From: Zonotrichia leucophrys gambelii
Lineage: Eukaryota; Chordata; Aves; Passeriformes; Passerellidae
Reading direction: 5' to 3'
Assembly: GCF_028769735.1 (NCBI RefSeq)
Contig: NC_088170.1
Coordinates: 64,705,085 to 64,769,084 of the forward strand
Length of the DNA stretch: 64,000 nt
The notes beneath the pieces are model-generated. The model did no database searches. It saw only the letters and a list, made by a program, of their open reading frames with translations, and was not told the origin of the DNA. The first letter of the stretch is position 1; each line of letters begins with the position of its first letter. Position numbers and translations under genes: made by a program. This document shows positions 11,563 to 21,545 of the stretch, piece by piece.

Positions 11563-12117
11563 AGGGAAGGGAAGGGAAGGGAAGGGAAGGGAAGGAAGGG
11601 AAGGGAAGGGAAGGGAAGGGAAGGGAAGGAAGGAAGGGAAGAAGGGAAGGGAAGGGAAGGGAAGGGAAGGGAAGGGAAGGGAAGGGAAGGGAAGGGAAGG
11701 GAAGGGAAGGAAGGGAAGGGAAGGGAAGGGAAGGAAGGGAAGGGAAGGGAAGGGAAGGGAAGGGAAGGGAAGGGAAGGGAAGGGAAGGGAAGGGAAGGGA
11801 AGGGAAGGGAAGGGAAGGGAAGGGAAGGGAAGGGAAGGGAAGGGAAGGGAAGGGAAGGGAAGGGAAGGGAAGGGAAGGGAAGGGAAGGGAAGGAAGGGAA
11901 GGAAGGGAAGGGAAGGGAAGGGAAGGGAAGGGAAGGGAAGGGAAGGGAAGGGAAGGGAAGGGAAGGGAAGGGAAGGGAAGGGAAGGGAAGGGAAGGGAAG
12001 GGAAGGGAAGGAAGGGAAGGGAAGAGGGAAGGGAAGGGAAGGGAAGGGAAGGGAAGGGAAGGGAAGGGAAGGGAAGGGAAGGGAAGGGAAGGGAAGGGAA
12101 GGGAAGGGAAGGGAAGG
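11563..12117. repeat. (GGGAA)n pentanucleotide satellite, about 555 bp
   Basis: This is a nearly pure tract of roughly 110 GGGAA units on the plus strand, broken by a few shortened GGAA units (for example near 11595, 11627, 11708 and 11890) and one GAGGG variant near 12022. The long ORFs across it on both strands are an artefact, because a 5-bp unit with few stops stays open in many frames. Repeated GGG runs with 2-base loops fit a G-quadruplex on the plus strand, and the polypurine strand could also form triplex DNA. ELAPOR2 is transcribed from the other strand, so the transcript carries the pyrimidine repeat. Confidence 0.98.
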
Positions 12118-15100
12118 TCCAAACTCAGAGTCTGGACTGTAAATCATGCAGCATATGGTCAGGCTGGCAGAAGAGCCTGATGGTAGCCACAAAAACAGAC
12201 TGCAGTGCAGTGTCAGCAGGAGCACCATGCCAAGTGCTGCTCCCACTGCCAAATCTCAAAAAGTCCCCATTAAACACTGCCTACAGCCCCACACCAAACC
12301 AAAGGGCTCCCAGAGATCCCAGCCATCGGGGGTGGAGAAAAGGGCCTAGCCCTAAAGGATGCTGCTCCCGGGGACTGCCATCAATATTTTCCATTTAAAA
12401 AGCCAAGAAACTGCCCTGATGGCAGTGATCCTTATCAGCTAAACTCCCTTCCTGCTATCAGACTCATGGAGGGATCAGAGGGAGATCTGTGGTAATTAAA
12501 AATGAAGGAGATCAAATTAGTAAAGCACACTCCCAACTGTCAGGAGTGATTCAGAAGTCTGGATTCTGCAGAAGGAGGATCTCTGTCTGCCACTCCCACC
12601 TCCCTGTATGTACCCGACCTCCAGAACAGTATTGGGAAGATGCCCAGAGGGGATGCCTTAAATGGGAAGCAGAGGAGAGCCAGAAGAGCTCTAGGAGTAA
12701 TAAATATTACCTTTTCCCTGGCCAAAATCTTTCTGGATTTTTAATGCATCTCTTCACAGGAACCCTTGCAACCATGATGTGGCAGCATCAGAAATGTGAC
12801 TCAGCTCTGAACAAACAGAAACCTCAGAGAGATGCCCAAGCAGTCTGGTGTGGCCATGACACAGGTGACACAGCTGTGGCCAGCCCCACAGAGGTACCAC
12901 ACCATGCACACAGGCTGCAGGGTTTGAAAGTGGTGATGACTGCAGCCCCACAGAGGAAGGAAAAAACAGAGGGGGGTGAAATACAGAACAGGGCACGCTG
13001 CAACTGCAGAGCTGCTGCTGCAGCTTCCCTCACATATCTGGGTCACTGCTTAGCAGGACTTCCTACAGCACCACAAAAATCTCTCATGTCAGCCTCCTCC
13101 TTCCTTCCCACCTACATGGGAGATATGTGGAGGGCAGGAGGGCAGCAGGAGGGGAAGGTGGATCATTCCTCTGCTCTGTGCTCATAGAAAGAAAAAAATA
13201 TAAAAATCCTTCTCCTAGTAACCAGGTCACAAAGCAGTCAAAATATGACAGCCCTGTCTACTGAGGACACTCTCTTCTCTGCAGGTAAGCTGTGCTGATG
13301 AAGTTTCTGAAGACTCAAAAATGGGGTAGGATCCTGGCAGGTTTTGGAGCCTACAGCAGTTTCAGGGAATGTTGAGGCTGTGCTCAGCAGGACACAGTCA
13401 GCTGTGATTTGCAGGTCACTGTGTGCTCCAAAATGCAGCAGAGCACAGAGACACCCAAGGTAATTTGAAATGGTTTCATCCAAATGAGAAGCAGTAAAAC
13501 ACAACATCCTGAACATGAGCACATCTCGGGACACCAACTGAGCTCTGATGCCACAGTCCAATTGCTCCAGATATAGGAAGCACCTGAGCTAACACATTTT
13601 TAGCAATCTCAAATGTCTTTCCACTCCACTAGAGGCCACAGTCTAGACTTATTTACAAAGCAGCAGACATTTAACATATTGTTATGCCATCTTTCACATT
13701 TCTAGTTCAGACACAATTTAAAGAGAGCGACTGCTGAACATTTGGAAGAAGGAGAGGTTGGCACAGTATTCTCAGGATTCAAAATTAATGACAGACTGCA
13801 CATCACTTCTCTTTTCAGGGAGCAGTAAAGACCAGCGGCAGATATTCCCAACCAGCAGCATTTCTGAGTAGATGGAAACAACTGCAAACATTGTGAAGTC
13901 AGCAGTGATGGCAGATGTGCTCTAAAAGAAATCACTTTCTCATAGAGATTCCCTCATACCATTGTGTCCACTAAGGGCTCTACTAACCCCAAGGAAACAA
14001 TAAAAAAAACACCGTAAGAATTCATGCTATTTCACAACTGCAACTGCTATACAAGTGCAACCCTCTCTTAAAGGCAGAGACATTGCTGGCCACAGGGTAT
14101 CTCAGGACTAATAGATGCTGAACACAACTTCTGAAGATAGCAGACCTCTGGAAGGGGGAAACTGGAAGCTGGAAATTGTCCTACCCAGAGTGATTTTACT
14201 GTAGGCCCTGATTCTGCAGGTTGAAGGACCAAGGAGAAACCCAAGGGGACTCCAGGATTCTACCAAATTCCAGAACGAGCCCCAGTTCCTATGTCCTGGC
14301 ATAGGGTAGGACTTGAAAGATGTAGGAGAATCTGAATAAATTTGTAGAATGTCCAGAAAGATTCAGCTCAGAGGATATGGCATAGTTCTGGCATTTCTTC
14401 ATAGACCTTGGGATAAAATAGCACCAGGCCTGAGAGAAGGAATGCATCTCAAAGGGCCAATAATGTGAGTTTTGTGCAAACCCTGGCCAAGCCTGCAGCA
14501 CAAATCTCACTCTGCACACAATCCACAAAGAACATGACTTGTAGAAGCCTCAGATACAGAACCTTTTGTTTTCCTTAGGCTGCAGAAATTCATGCTTTTA
14601 GAGTAATATGTCCTTGGTACAGCTGCTGCATTGTCAGGTGAGACAGAAGCCACCAGCTTAGAGAATGTGACAAGGAGATATCTGTCAGCACCTTCAACAC
14701 AACTCATCATCAACAGACCCCACGTGCAAACTCCAGAGGTTTTTTGGGCAGTCACTTTTCAAAAGCTGCCTCTCCCAGTTTATCCCACCCACTGGAGAAT
14801 GGACTGTCAGCCAAACTCTCTGCTGGTTAAAATATTTTACAGCAAAAACCACTACACTAACCAAGCTGAATGTGAAAGGTGTTCCCCACACATTCCCACA
14901 GTGACTGACTGCTGTTGACAGATTCATGTTTTCAGGCTGAAAGATTGGTTGTTCTTTAAGCAAAAGGTGAAAGACTAAGAGATGAGAAAACCTAAAATTA
15001 CTTTTGCCATCAGGACATAGCCAGACAGCCCCTGCTGCCAGTTAATTTACTACACACAGAAAGAAAATATACAACTCCAAGAGCCCAGGGAGATGGGATC

Positions 15101-15438
15101 TGAGGGGTTCAGTAAAAAAGTCAAACATCTGATTGCTTCTCAAACCAGCTGAATTGCCATGGGATTTAACAGCAACACTACAAGAAGGAGAAAAGTTTTC
15201 CAGTATATTTAACAGAATCCTGTATTTTGGTGTATAATATCAGAGCCCATCTCCCAGGAAAAGTTTTCACCTTGTCTAGCAGGGGCCAGATATTGAAAAG
15301 CCAGATTCATCTATTGTTATAAACCAGCTGAATTCTCATTGGAATTGATTTAAGACCAGAAACAGGCACAAACAATAGAAGATGGAGAGGAAAGTGAACC
15401 ATTTGTCAAGATCTGTAGCAGAAAGTTGAGGATAGTGT
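12118..15438 (-). other. Intron 2, 5' part, no recognised element
   Basis: This is intron sequence. It includes an open frame of 232 codons at 12489-13187 (plus) that matches no family I know and lacks splice or translation context. A further plus-strand ORF at 14631-14918 is likewise not supported. Confidence 0.55.
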
Positions 15439-15562
15439 AATATTGCTGGACTTAAACCATTTATCACAAGATTTAAGAAGAAATAACATACATCACAAAA
15501 AAATAGTTATACCTATGTCCTCCAGGGTACACCAAAAGTGGTTGTGCAGCAGAAGAAATAAA
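15439..15562. repeat. Segment Q, source copy of a dispersed duplication
   Basis: This segment (from about TATTGCTGGACTTAAA to GCAGCAGAAGAAATAA) recurs at 18707-18829 with only a few differences. In the other copy it is joined directly to segment R, which here begins about 360 bp further on. I treat this location as the source because Q and R are separated by unique intervening sequence here. Confidence 0.85.
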
Positions 15563-15779
15563 ACTATCAGCTCCTTTATAGTGCAGGCAGCAAAAAGTGA
15601 TAGGCTTGAAGTGTAACAAGGGAGATTCAACAGCAGAAAAATCTTTAACAGGAGGGAAAATGAAAAGAACTAAATATATGAGCAAATATCTGGAGAGCTT
15701 CTGGGCTCTTCATCACAAGAGGTGCCTGAAAACAGCCCAGCCAAATATCAGCCATGAATGACAGTCATTGCTACTACAG

Positions 15780-15850
15780 CTATTTGGGCTGGAGGGTGAG
15801 CTATGGGATCACCTGAGGTGCTTCTCAGGTCTAGATTTCTGTAATTGAAA
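15780..15850 (+). mobile_element. Possible worn CR1 3' end
   Basis: The text GAGCTATGGGATCACCTGAG, then GGTGCTTCTCAGGTCTAGAT and TTCTGTAATTGAA, lines up with the CR1 tail (gatgatctttgaggtccctt ... ttctatgatt). It is short and diverged, so the call is weak. It lies in the stretch that the Q-R copy at 18.8 kb lacks. Confidence 0.4.
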
Positions 15851-15921
15851 AAGCCCATCCGAAGGATATACAGAGATTCCACATTTAAAACCTTGGAAAC
15901 TAAATCCAAATACCAGGAATG

Positions 15922-16015
15922 ACACATTCTCAAATGATGCTTGGAAGCAGTCAGAAACCTTCCAGTGATCAACGCTGCTACAGAAAACATTTATGCACCT
16001 CACACTGGAACACAG
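15922..16015. repeat. Segment R, source copy of a dispersed duplication
   Basis: This segment (from CACATTCTCAAATGATGCTT to CCTCACACTGGAACACAG) recurs at 18830-18920 with a few differences. The source lies about 360 bp beyond segment Q, whereas in the copy the two abut. Confidence 0.85.
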
Positions 16016-16869
16016 AGAAATGAAAATAAACCTTTAGAGGAGCAGAGTCAGAAGTGAGTAAATCTGACATCTGCTGCAATAGAACTGAAAAGACATAGCC
16101 ATTGTTCATCCTGTTTGTCAGATACAATAATTTATACCCTCAGGTATAAATTACTGCTAGGATCTTTTGTGGAGAGAATTGCTGGAGCAAGGAAGTGTGA
16201 TAGGAAAGAGCATTCAGACTGGGGAGCAATGAAACAGTGAGGATTGTGTTTGCAGAGCAGCAGTTTGTTTATATCCCCCAGATGCAAAAAAGTGTTTCAA
16301 CATTAAAAAAAAGGCAGAACCAAGTGATATGAAAACACTCCAAATTGTTAAAAAATAAACACATAAATAAATAAAATGCAGGAGATTTATCATAAAAATA
16401 ACGGAGGCAAATAAGACATTTACCATTCTTTGTAAAGAATTCAGGTCATAAATTAGCTAAATAATGAAATTCTGTTTATAAATTAGATAAATAATGGAAA
16501 TAACGCAAATGTGGACACTGTGCAAATATAGTTTGACCACTGGTGGTCACCATTTTGGCCAATACAGCTGTAAATGACTGGAGAGCTGCAAACTGGAGAG
16601 CAGGGGAGCTCAAGACAAGCAACCACAGCTCTTTGGAGGATGCTGTCAGAGATGTGTTTGTGAATCAGCATACAAGGGTACCTGCAGCAGACAGTGCCTT
16701 TCATGGATACACTGCACAGACAATCCCTGCTCCACATCTCCAGCAGGCAGAAAGCTGGCTTGGAGGGGAAGGACAACTCAGGGAAACTGGGGACATCAGT
16801 GACAACCTTACAAATGTAAACAGCACAAAAAAGCAGTAACAGTCTGTAAAATGAGAAGTCACAACATAC

Positions 16870-16990
16870 TGCATTCCTTCCCTCTCACGGGGTCAGGCAG
16901 TCCAGAGCACTCCACAGCCGGGTTGGGGACAGCCACCCTCCACCTGGAGCCACTGCTGTCGCACTCCGTGTACTCGAAGTGGTAATCTGT
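16870..16990 (-). CDS. ELAPOR2: ELAPOR2 internal coding exon (exon 2 by my numbering)
   Basis: This 121-bp exon encodes 40 residues, [20 protein letters not shown] through [10 protein letters not shown], plus one base. It is the first recognisable ectodomain block of ELAPOR2, just after the signal-peptide region encoded upstream. The acceptor is GATTGCTTGCAG ending at 16991, and the donor GTATGT begins at 16869. It opens in phase 0 and leaves a single A that joins CT of the next exon to give Thr (KEC-T-FSC). The motif [13 protein letters not shown] is diagnostic of the ELAPOR family, and the PDPVRGKEC ending favours ELAPOR2. An in-frame Met upstream at about 17047 lies in intron sequence and is not the start codon. 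No upstream exon or promoter is visible in the remaining 47 kb. Confidence 0.93.
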
Positions 16991-18538
16991 CTGCAAGCAA
17001 TCACAAAGAGGTTCAGTTTCATCATAACATTTGCATATTAAGCTCATTAATCAAGGCTGGGATTAGCAAACTCAGTTGTAATTAAACCAGAGAGGAAGTG
17101 GCTGGTGTGGAACACACTGTGCAGCTCTGATGATTGCCATGTCTCATCACAGAGCAAGCTCTCACCAGATGCTGTGCAGCACAAATGCTGGGGCAGAAGA
17201 GGGATTTGCAAAAGCACTTGATAGACAGGAGGCAGATTCCACTGGAATTTTTTTTTCCCAGTCTCTTAGAGCAGGATTGATGGAAAATTCCTGTCCATCA
17301 CAGTATCTGATCTACAGCAGCCAAGGAGGTTTCCTCTTTGATCAATGGAGCAAGCCACACTTGAGCACAAGTCATCCCATGATAGGCTGGGATTCCAGAT
17401 ATGGGAATGATTCCTCCTGCAAGAGCCCTTCCCTCTTTGTCAGTTTCAGAGGAATCCCAGGCAAATTAGGGCAGATAAATCCCAGTATGGGGGATACCTG
17501 AAAATGTCATCCAGGGTCAGCTCTGAGGAGCACCTCAAGGCAAAATTGTGGCATGAGGGGAGATCAGTCCCCTGGTCTCTGGGGCTGAGATAAACCCTGG
17601 GCAGACTCAGTGAAATAGAGTAAGAAACTTCCTAGTTAGCTAGGAAAGAATATTAGCTATTTGTCTTATTAATAGTATTGATTCAGATCCCACATATAAT
17701 CTGGACTCGTATTTAATTACTTTTTTTTTGTGTTTATAGCTCTGTTTTCAAATTCATAGCCCAGAAATTTGTGATTAAAATAAACCTCAGGAACATCTCA
17801 TTTCTCAACCAGTTTGGGTGGAGCTGGCAGAAATGGTGAATAACCTTCTTCAGAAGGAACAGACCCATGTTCAAATAACATGCAAGCTTCATAAGATGGT
17901 TTCATATGGGCAAAGCCACCTCCAGCTCCCTCTGCAGTTAATCAAGGTAAAATATTGGTTCTGGTCCAGGGCAAATTTGGAAGATGTACCAAATTTGGGT
18001 TCACATGCCTATTTGTAGACACCTGTTACAGAGGGGACAAGGAGATACCACCTCCTAGAAACACTTCTTTCTCCCCACTGGCTACAGAGGAAAACTAGCC
18101 ACTTAATTTGGATGGAGTCTTCTCCATTTCCTCAGGGGAACCCCACCTCCAACACTGCACATCCCTTCCTGGCCCATGAAAGCACCACCTAAAAGAATGG
18201 TAATGAGAAAACTTAGCCACAGGCTCGATGTTTGAGAAGCTTTGGAGCAGCCTGGTGTGGTGATCCATAAAGTCTGGTGGGCTCCTTTCAGTTTATCTGT
18301 CTTTTCCAGGCAGGACTGGCCATGAGCCAAGGAGGGGAGGCAGTGGCTGTGTCTGCAGCCCCAGGCACAAGAGCTTTGGGTTGCAGACACAGAGCTCTTC
18401 AACCAGAGCTCTCCAGCTGCTGCAGCTCACTCTGACTGCAGCAATCCCACCCAAGGGGCAGCAGAAATCTGCCTTCCTGCCATGACTGCAGACATCAGGC
18501 CCTAATTCTGCTGCCCTAGGAGGAGCAGCTCTGTGCAC
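16991..18538 (-). other. Intron 1, 3' end, no recognised element
   Basis: This is the intron sequence just upstream of the exon 2 acceptor. It contains a T-rich tract near 17720 and no repeat or exon that I recognise. Confidence 0.55.
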
Positions 18539-18707
18539 ACAGGGATTATTTTGGGGGCAATCTTCTCCTGATCCTTTCCTTGCAACTGACATTGTGATGG
18601 AGCAGAAGAAGGGGGAGCAGGTGGATAAGAGTGGATCCATGCTGGCTCTGATGTAGATTGGTTAATTCCTGCAAATATTCAGCTGACTCACATGGAGAAG
18701 ACTTGCA
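18539..18707. repeat. Segment P, first copy
   Basis: This segment of about 169 bp (from GGATTATTTTGGGGGCAATC to GGAGAAGACTTGCAAT) is repeated at 18920-19092 at high identity. Between the two copies sit Q and R copies derived from 15.4-16.0 kb. The end of P joins Q across a short shared AAT. Confidence 0.88.
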
Positions 18708-18920
18708 ATGTTGCTGGACTTAAATCATTTATCACAAGATTTAAGAAGAAATAACATACATCACAAAAAAATAGTTATACCTATGTCCTCCAGGGTACAC
18801 CAAAAGGGGTTGTGCAGCAGAAGAAATAACACACTCTCAAATGATGCTTGCAAGCAGTCAGAAACCTGCCAGTGATCAACACTGCTACAGAAAACATTTA
18901 TGTACCTCACACTGGAACAC
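18707..18920. repeat. Q-R composite insert between P copies
   Basis: Bases 18707-18829 copy segment Q (15439-15562), and 18830-18920 copy segment R (15922-16015), in the same orientation as the source about 3 kb away. The roughly 360 bp that separate Q and R at the source are missing here. Junctions show microhomology: AAT at the P-Q joint and ACACA at the R-P' joint. The missing piece has no GT-AG ends on either strand, so this is not a retrocopied splice product. Confidence 0.88.
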
Positions 18921-19092
18921 AAGGATATTTTGGGGGCAATCTTCTCCTGTTCCTTTCCTTGCAACTAACATTGTACATGATAGGGCAGAAGAAAGGGGAG
19001 AAGGTGGATAAGAGTGGATCCATGCTGGCTCTGATACAAATTGGTTAATTCCTGCAAATATTCAGCTGGCTCACATGGAGAAGAGTTGCAAT
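18920..19092. repeat. Segment P', second copy
   Basis: This is the second copy of segment P, from AGGATATTTTGGGGGCAATC to GGAGAAGAGTTGCAAT. It differs from the first at a modest number of positions, including a small insertion (ACATTGTACATGATAGGGCA against ACATTGTGATGGAGCA in P). Sequence after 19092 is unique, so this copy is continuous with its right flank. Confidence 0.88.
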
Positions 19093-20408
19093 TCTCCTCA
19101 TTTACTTGCAGAAAAACAAACAATTCTGAGTTTAATACTTCTCCTACTGCTACCATAGCTCTCCAGAGATATTCAGATGTTAATAAAGTTCTACCTAAAC
19201 ATCATTAAAGCCTTTGCTATTTTGCATCCAGGTGCAAATAATAATCTGATTTCTCTGGAATTAATATTTTCATGGCTGAATAATTATCTCTGTAGCTCAA
19301 CCAATGGTTTAGAATCTTAACTTGCAGCACAGTGGAAAGGAAAACTATTTGTCTCAAAAAAACCAAACCCATACCAACACAGGAAATATGATAAAACACA
19401 CTGCCAACTCTACAAATATACTCAATTATAATATGTATTTTCCCCCTTCATCTCATTATGCAATTTTTCAGGAATACATTGAAAAAATATTCCTGAATCA
19501 TCTCAGTCTAAAATCTGCCACAAGGCAAGCAGAATACACAAATGTAATAGATTCATCTCCTAGTTCATATGATATAAGAAAAAAAATGTGTCTCTTAAAT
19601 TAAATATGCAAGACTGGAGCGAAGCAAAGAAAAGGATATTGAAGTGCTCTGACTCTCACTTACTTTCAGATTCATTTTCTATTTAATATCAGATTTTTAA
19701 AAAATTACAGCAAGCAGTTTGGAGTCAACAATGCAGGCTGCTCTCATAGCCACCTTCTCAAAGCATATTTCAGTGACATTGAGCCAGCAATGCAATCCCT
19801 CTGCAGCCAAAGCAGTCCCAAAAGTGGGGCAGCTGTGAGGGGCACATCAAGTAGTGCAGAAACATCCCCTCTAACGGCTGTGTAACTGTCAACTACCAAC
19901 AGAGATTCAAAATTCAGGACACTAACAAAAATTATTAAGAATAAAAGGTATCTGCTCTCCTTCCATGTTCAGGCAGATAAGTTTTCACCCCTCCATGGAA
20001 AGCTCTCCAGCTTTAACCAGTCAGGTGAGGTTCGTGGAGAGACGGACCCAACACATTATTCCCTCTCATCATCCCATCCCTGGGTGTAGCTGTGTCCACA
20101 GAGGAGCCACAGGACTCAAAAGGTTTGTGTAGCAGAACAAGAGTTCTGTGTGGTTTCTTTTCAAAACTTTTCCCTGTACTATGCTCAGTTCCCATGTGGA
20201 TGAGTGGCTGGGGTTTTTTGTTTGTTTGTTTTCTATCTAACTTTCAACTCAGGTTGGTGTCTGAAAACACCTCTATGGACATGGCCTTTATCTGATAAAT
20301 GACTGTAGTCAGGACACTTCAAATTAACGTTTGCCTTTGGTTGTGCACACATGCATAGCTCCAAAAATCTCTGTCAGCTACCAATGCTACTCTCTCAAAA
20401 CCAGAGAA
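19093..20408 (-). other. Intron 1 segment, no recognised element
   Basis: This is ordinary AT-rich intron sequence, with no repeat or exon recognised. Confidence 0.55.
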
Positions 20409-20475
20409 CCACAGAATGGTCTAGGTTGGAATATTAAAGATCATCTAGTCCCAACCTTCCTGCAAAGAATCTGCA
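20409..20475 (-). mobile_element. CR1 LINE 3' end (short)
   Basis: ACCACAGAATGGTCTAGGTT and AAGATCATCTAGTCCCAACC are the reverse complement of the CR1 tail, so this short piece lies on the minus strand. It faces the plus-strand CR1 that begins about 10 bp later. Confidence 0.85.
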
Positions 20476-20482
20476 AAAAAAA

Positions 20483-20578
20483 TTGCCCAGAGAAACCGTA
20501 GATACCTCATTCATGAAAGTGTTTGAGGCCAGGCTGGATGGGGCATTGAGCAACCTAGGATGGTGGAAGATGCCCCTG
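20483..20578 (+). mobile_element. CR1 LINE fragment, 5' half, split by an LTR
   Basis: TTGCCCAGAGAAACCGTAGA, then GTGTTTGAGGCCAGGCTGGA and TGGGGCATTGAGCAACCTAG, is plus-strand CR1 sequence shortly before the tail. It breaks at GCCCCTG (20578) where an LTR was inserted, and resumes at 20882 with TCCCTGCCCATGG. Confidence 0.9.
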
Positions 20579-20881
20579 TGTTGTCTTATACGTTAAAAGT
20601 TATCATTATAGCGTAAGGATTCCATATCACCTTTCATGACTCCTTGATATTTATCACAGGCAGCTCCTGCAAGCACTGACTGTTCCTGATCCTTGCAACA
20701 GCCAACTGACCCTAGTTCCCACCAATACACTCTTTTATAACACTCTTCTTATTTGCTGCAGGTGTGGCCTGTTAACATCAGGCCTGCTCCTAATCTTTAG
20801 TAATTGCTCCAGCTGCAACTCTTTGGGGGATAAGATTACATTCTATACCACCTTCATTTACCCATACTGTATCCCCTTACA
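20579..20881 (-). mobile_element. Solo LTR, ERVK-like family 2, inserted into CR1
   Basis: This 303-bp LTR starts TG (20579) and ends CA (20881), with CCCCTG (20573-20578) and TCCCTG (20882-20887) as a 6-bp target duplication differing at one base. The reverse complement carries a TTATAAAAGAGTG promoter-like box and matches the plus-strand copy at 24634-24951 along its length (shared AGAGTTGCAGCTGG, AGCAGGCCTGAT, TGGTGGGAACTAG, AGTTGGCT). The orientation is taken from the TATA box. There is no internal retroviral sequence. The CR1 into which it jumped is necessarily older. Confidence 0.85.
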
Positions 20882-20966
20882 TCCCTGCCCATGGCACAGG
20901 GTTTGGTATGAGATGTTTAAGGTCCCTCACCAACACAAACCATTCTGTGATTCAATGATTCTATGA
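20882..20966 (+). mobile_element. CR1 LINE fragment, 3' half with tail
   Basis: This continues the CR1 broken at 20578: TCCCTGCCCATGGCACAGGG, then AAGGTCCCTCACCAACACAA, ending in the CR1 tail ATTCAATGATTCTATGAA. The reading resumes within the expected CR1 order, with only the target duplication repeated. Confidence 0.9.
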
Positions 20967-21459
20967 AGCAAACACTGAGGCCCAGCTGTATCCATATTCA
21001 ATAACCAGAATACATTTGTGCTGCCTCACAGGCAGGGCAGCAGCTTACAACTTCAGCTTTAAATTCACCAGCCTGGCTCCTCGTGCTGGTGAATGTGACT
21101 GCAGGAGCCCCTGGTTCAGCTGCATGATCCAGCAGCTCCAACTTCAGCAGCCATGGTGATGTCCTCAGCCCCCAGCACAGCTCAGGTCCATCCCTGTGAG
21201 CTGCAGCACCCACAGCTTCCATCACACACAGTGTTTGCAGGAATGTCTACTGGGAATTGCCCTTTAATGCTGCTTACAGGGCTCAGAGCCTCTAATCTGA
21301 CTCAGGAATTTGAGCTCCCAAATATAGAAGGCTGACCATGGAGCCACCACAGCACCATGGGACACTTACAACACCTTTGTTCCTCATGGAAACAATTGTG
21401 TTGGGATTTCCTCACAGAAATTGAGGCAATTGTTGCCATTATGTTGGAATTTCCTCATG

Positions 21460-21530
21460 GAATCATAGAATGGCTTGTATTGAAAGGAACATTAAACATT
21501 GTCTTCTTCCAACCCCATGACAGAAAACTG
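21460..21530 (-). mobile_element. CR1 LINE 3' end (short)
   Basis: GAATCATAGAATGGCTTGTA, with TCTTCCAACCCCATGACAG downstream, is the reverse complement of a CR1 tail. The piece is only about 70 bp long. Confidence 0.75.
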
Positions 21531-21545
21531 TCTTCACCCACCAGT

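Noticed and set aside
11515..12252. Four long ORFs (194-243 codons) on both strands over the GGGAA tract, with repeating Gly-Arg-Glu-Gly-Lys or Pro-Phe-Pro-Ser-Leu peptides
   Set aside because: They are produced by the 5-bp repeat, which stays open in several frames on both strands. There is no start context, splice evidence or homologous protein.
12489..13187. Plus-strand ORF of 232 codons
   Set aside because: It has no recognisable domain, no splice sites fitting an exon, competing minus-strand ORFs over the same bases, and an intronic location antisense to ELAPOR2.
15563..15921. The sequence missing between Q and R in the 18.8-kb copy as a spliced-out intron
   Set aside because: The missing piece lacks GT-AG (or CT-AC) ends at the joints, and the copy has no poly(A). 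A simple deletion or template skip explains it better.
17041..17047. In-frame ATG upstream of exon 2 as an alternative ELAPOR2 start
   Set aside because: The reading crosses a good branch/acceptor region (GATTGCTTGCAG) and gives a non-conserved lead with no signal peptide. It is intron read-through.
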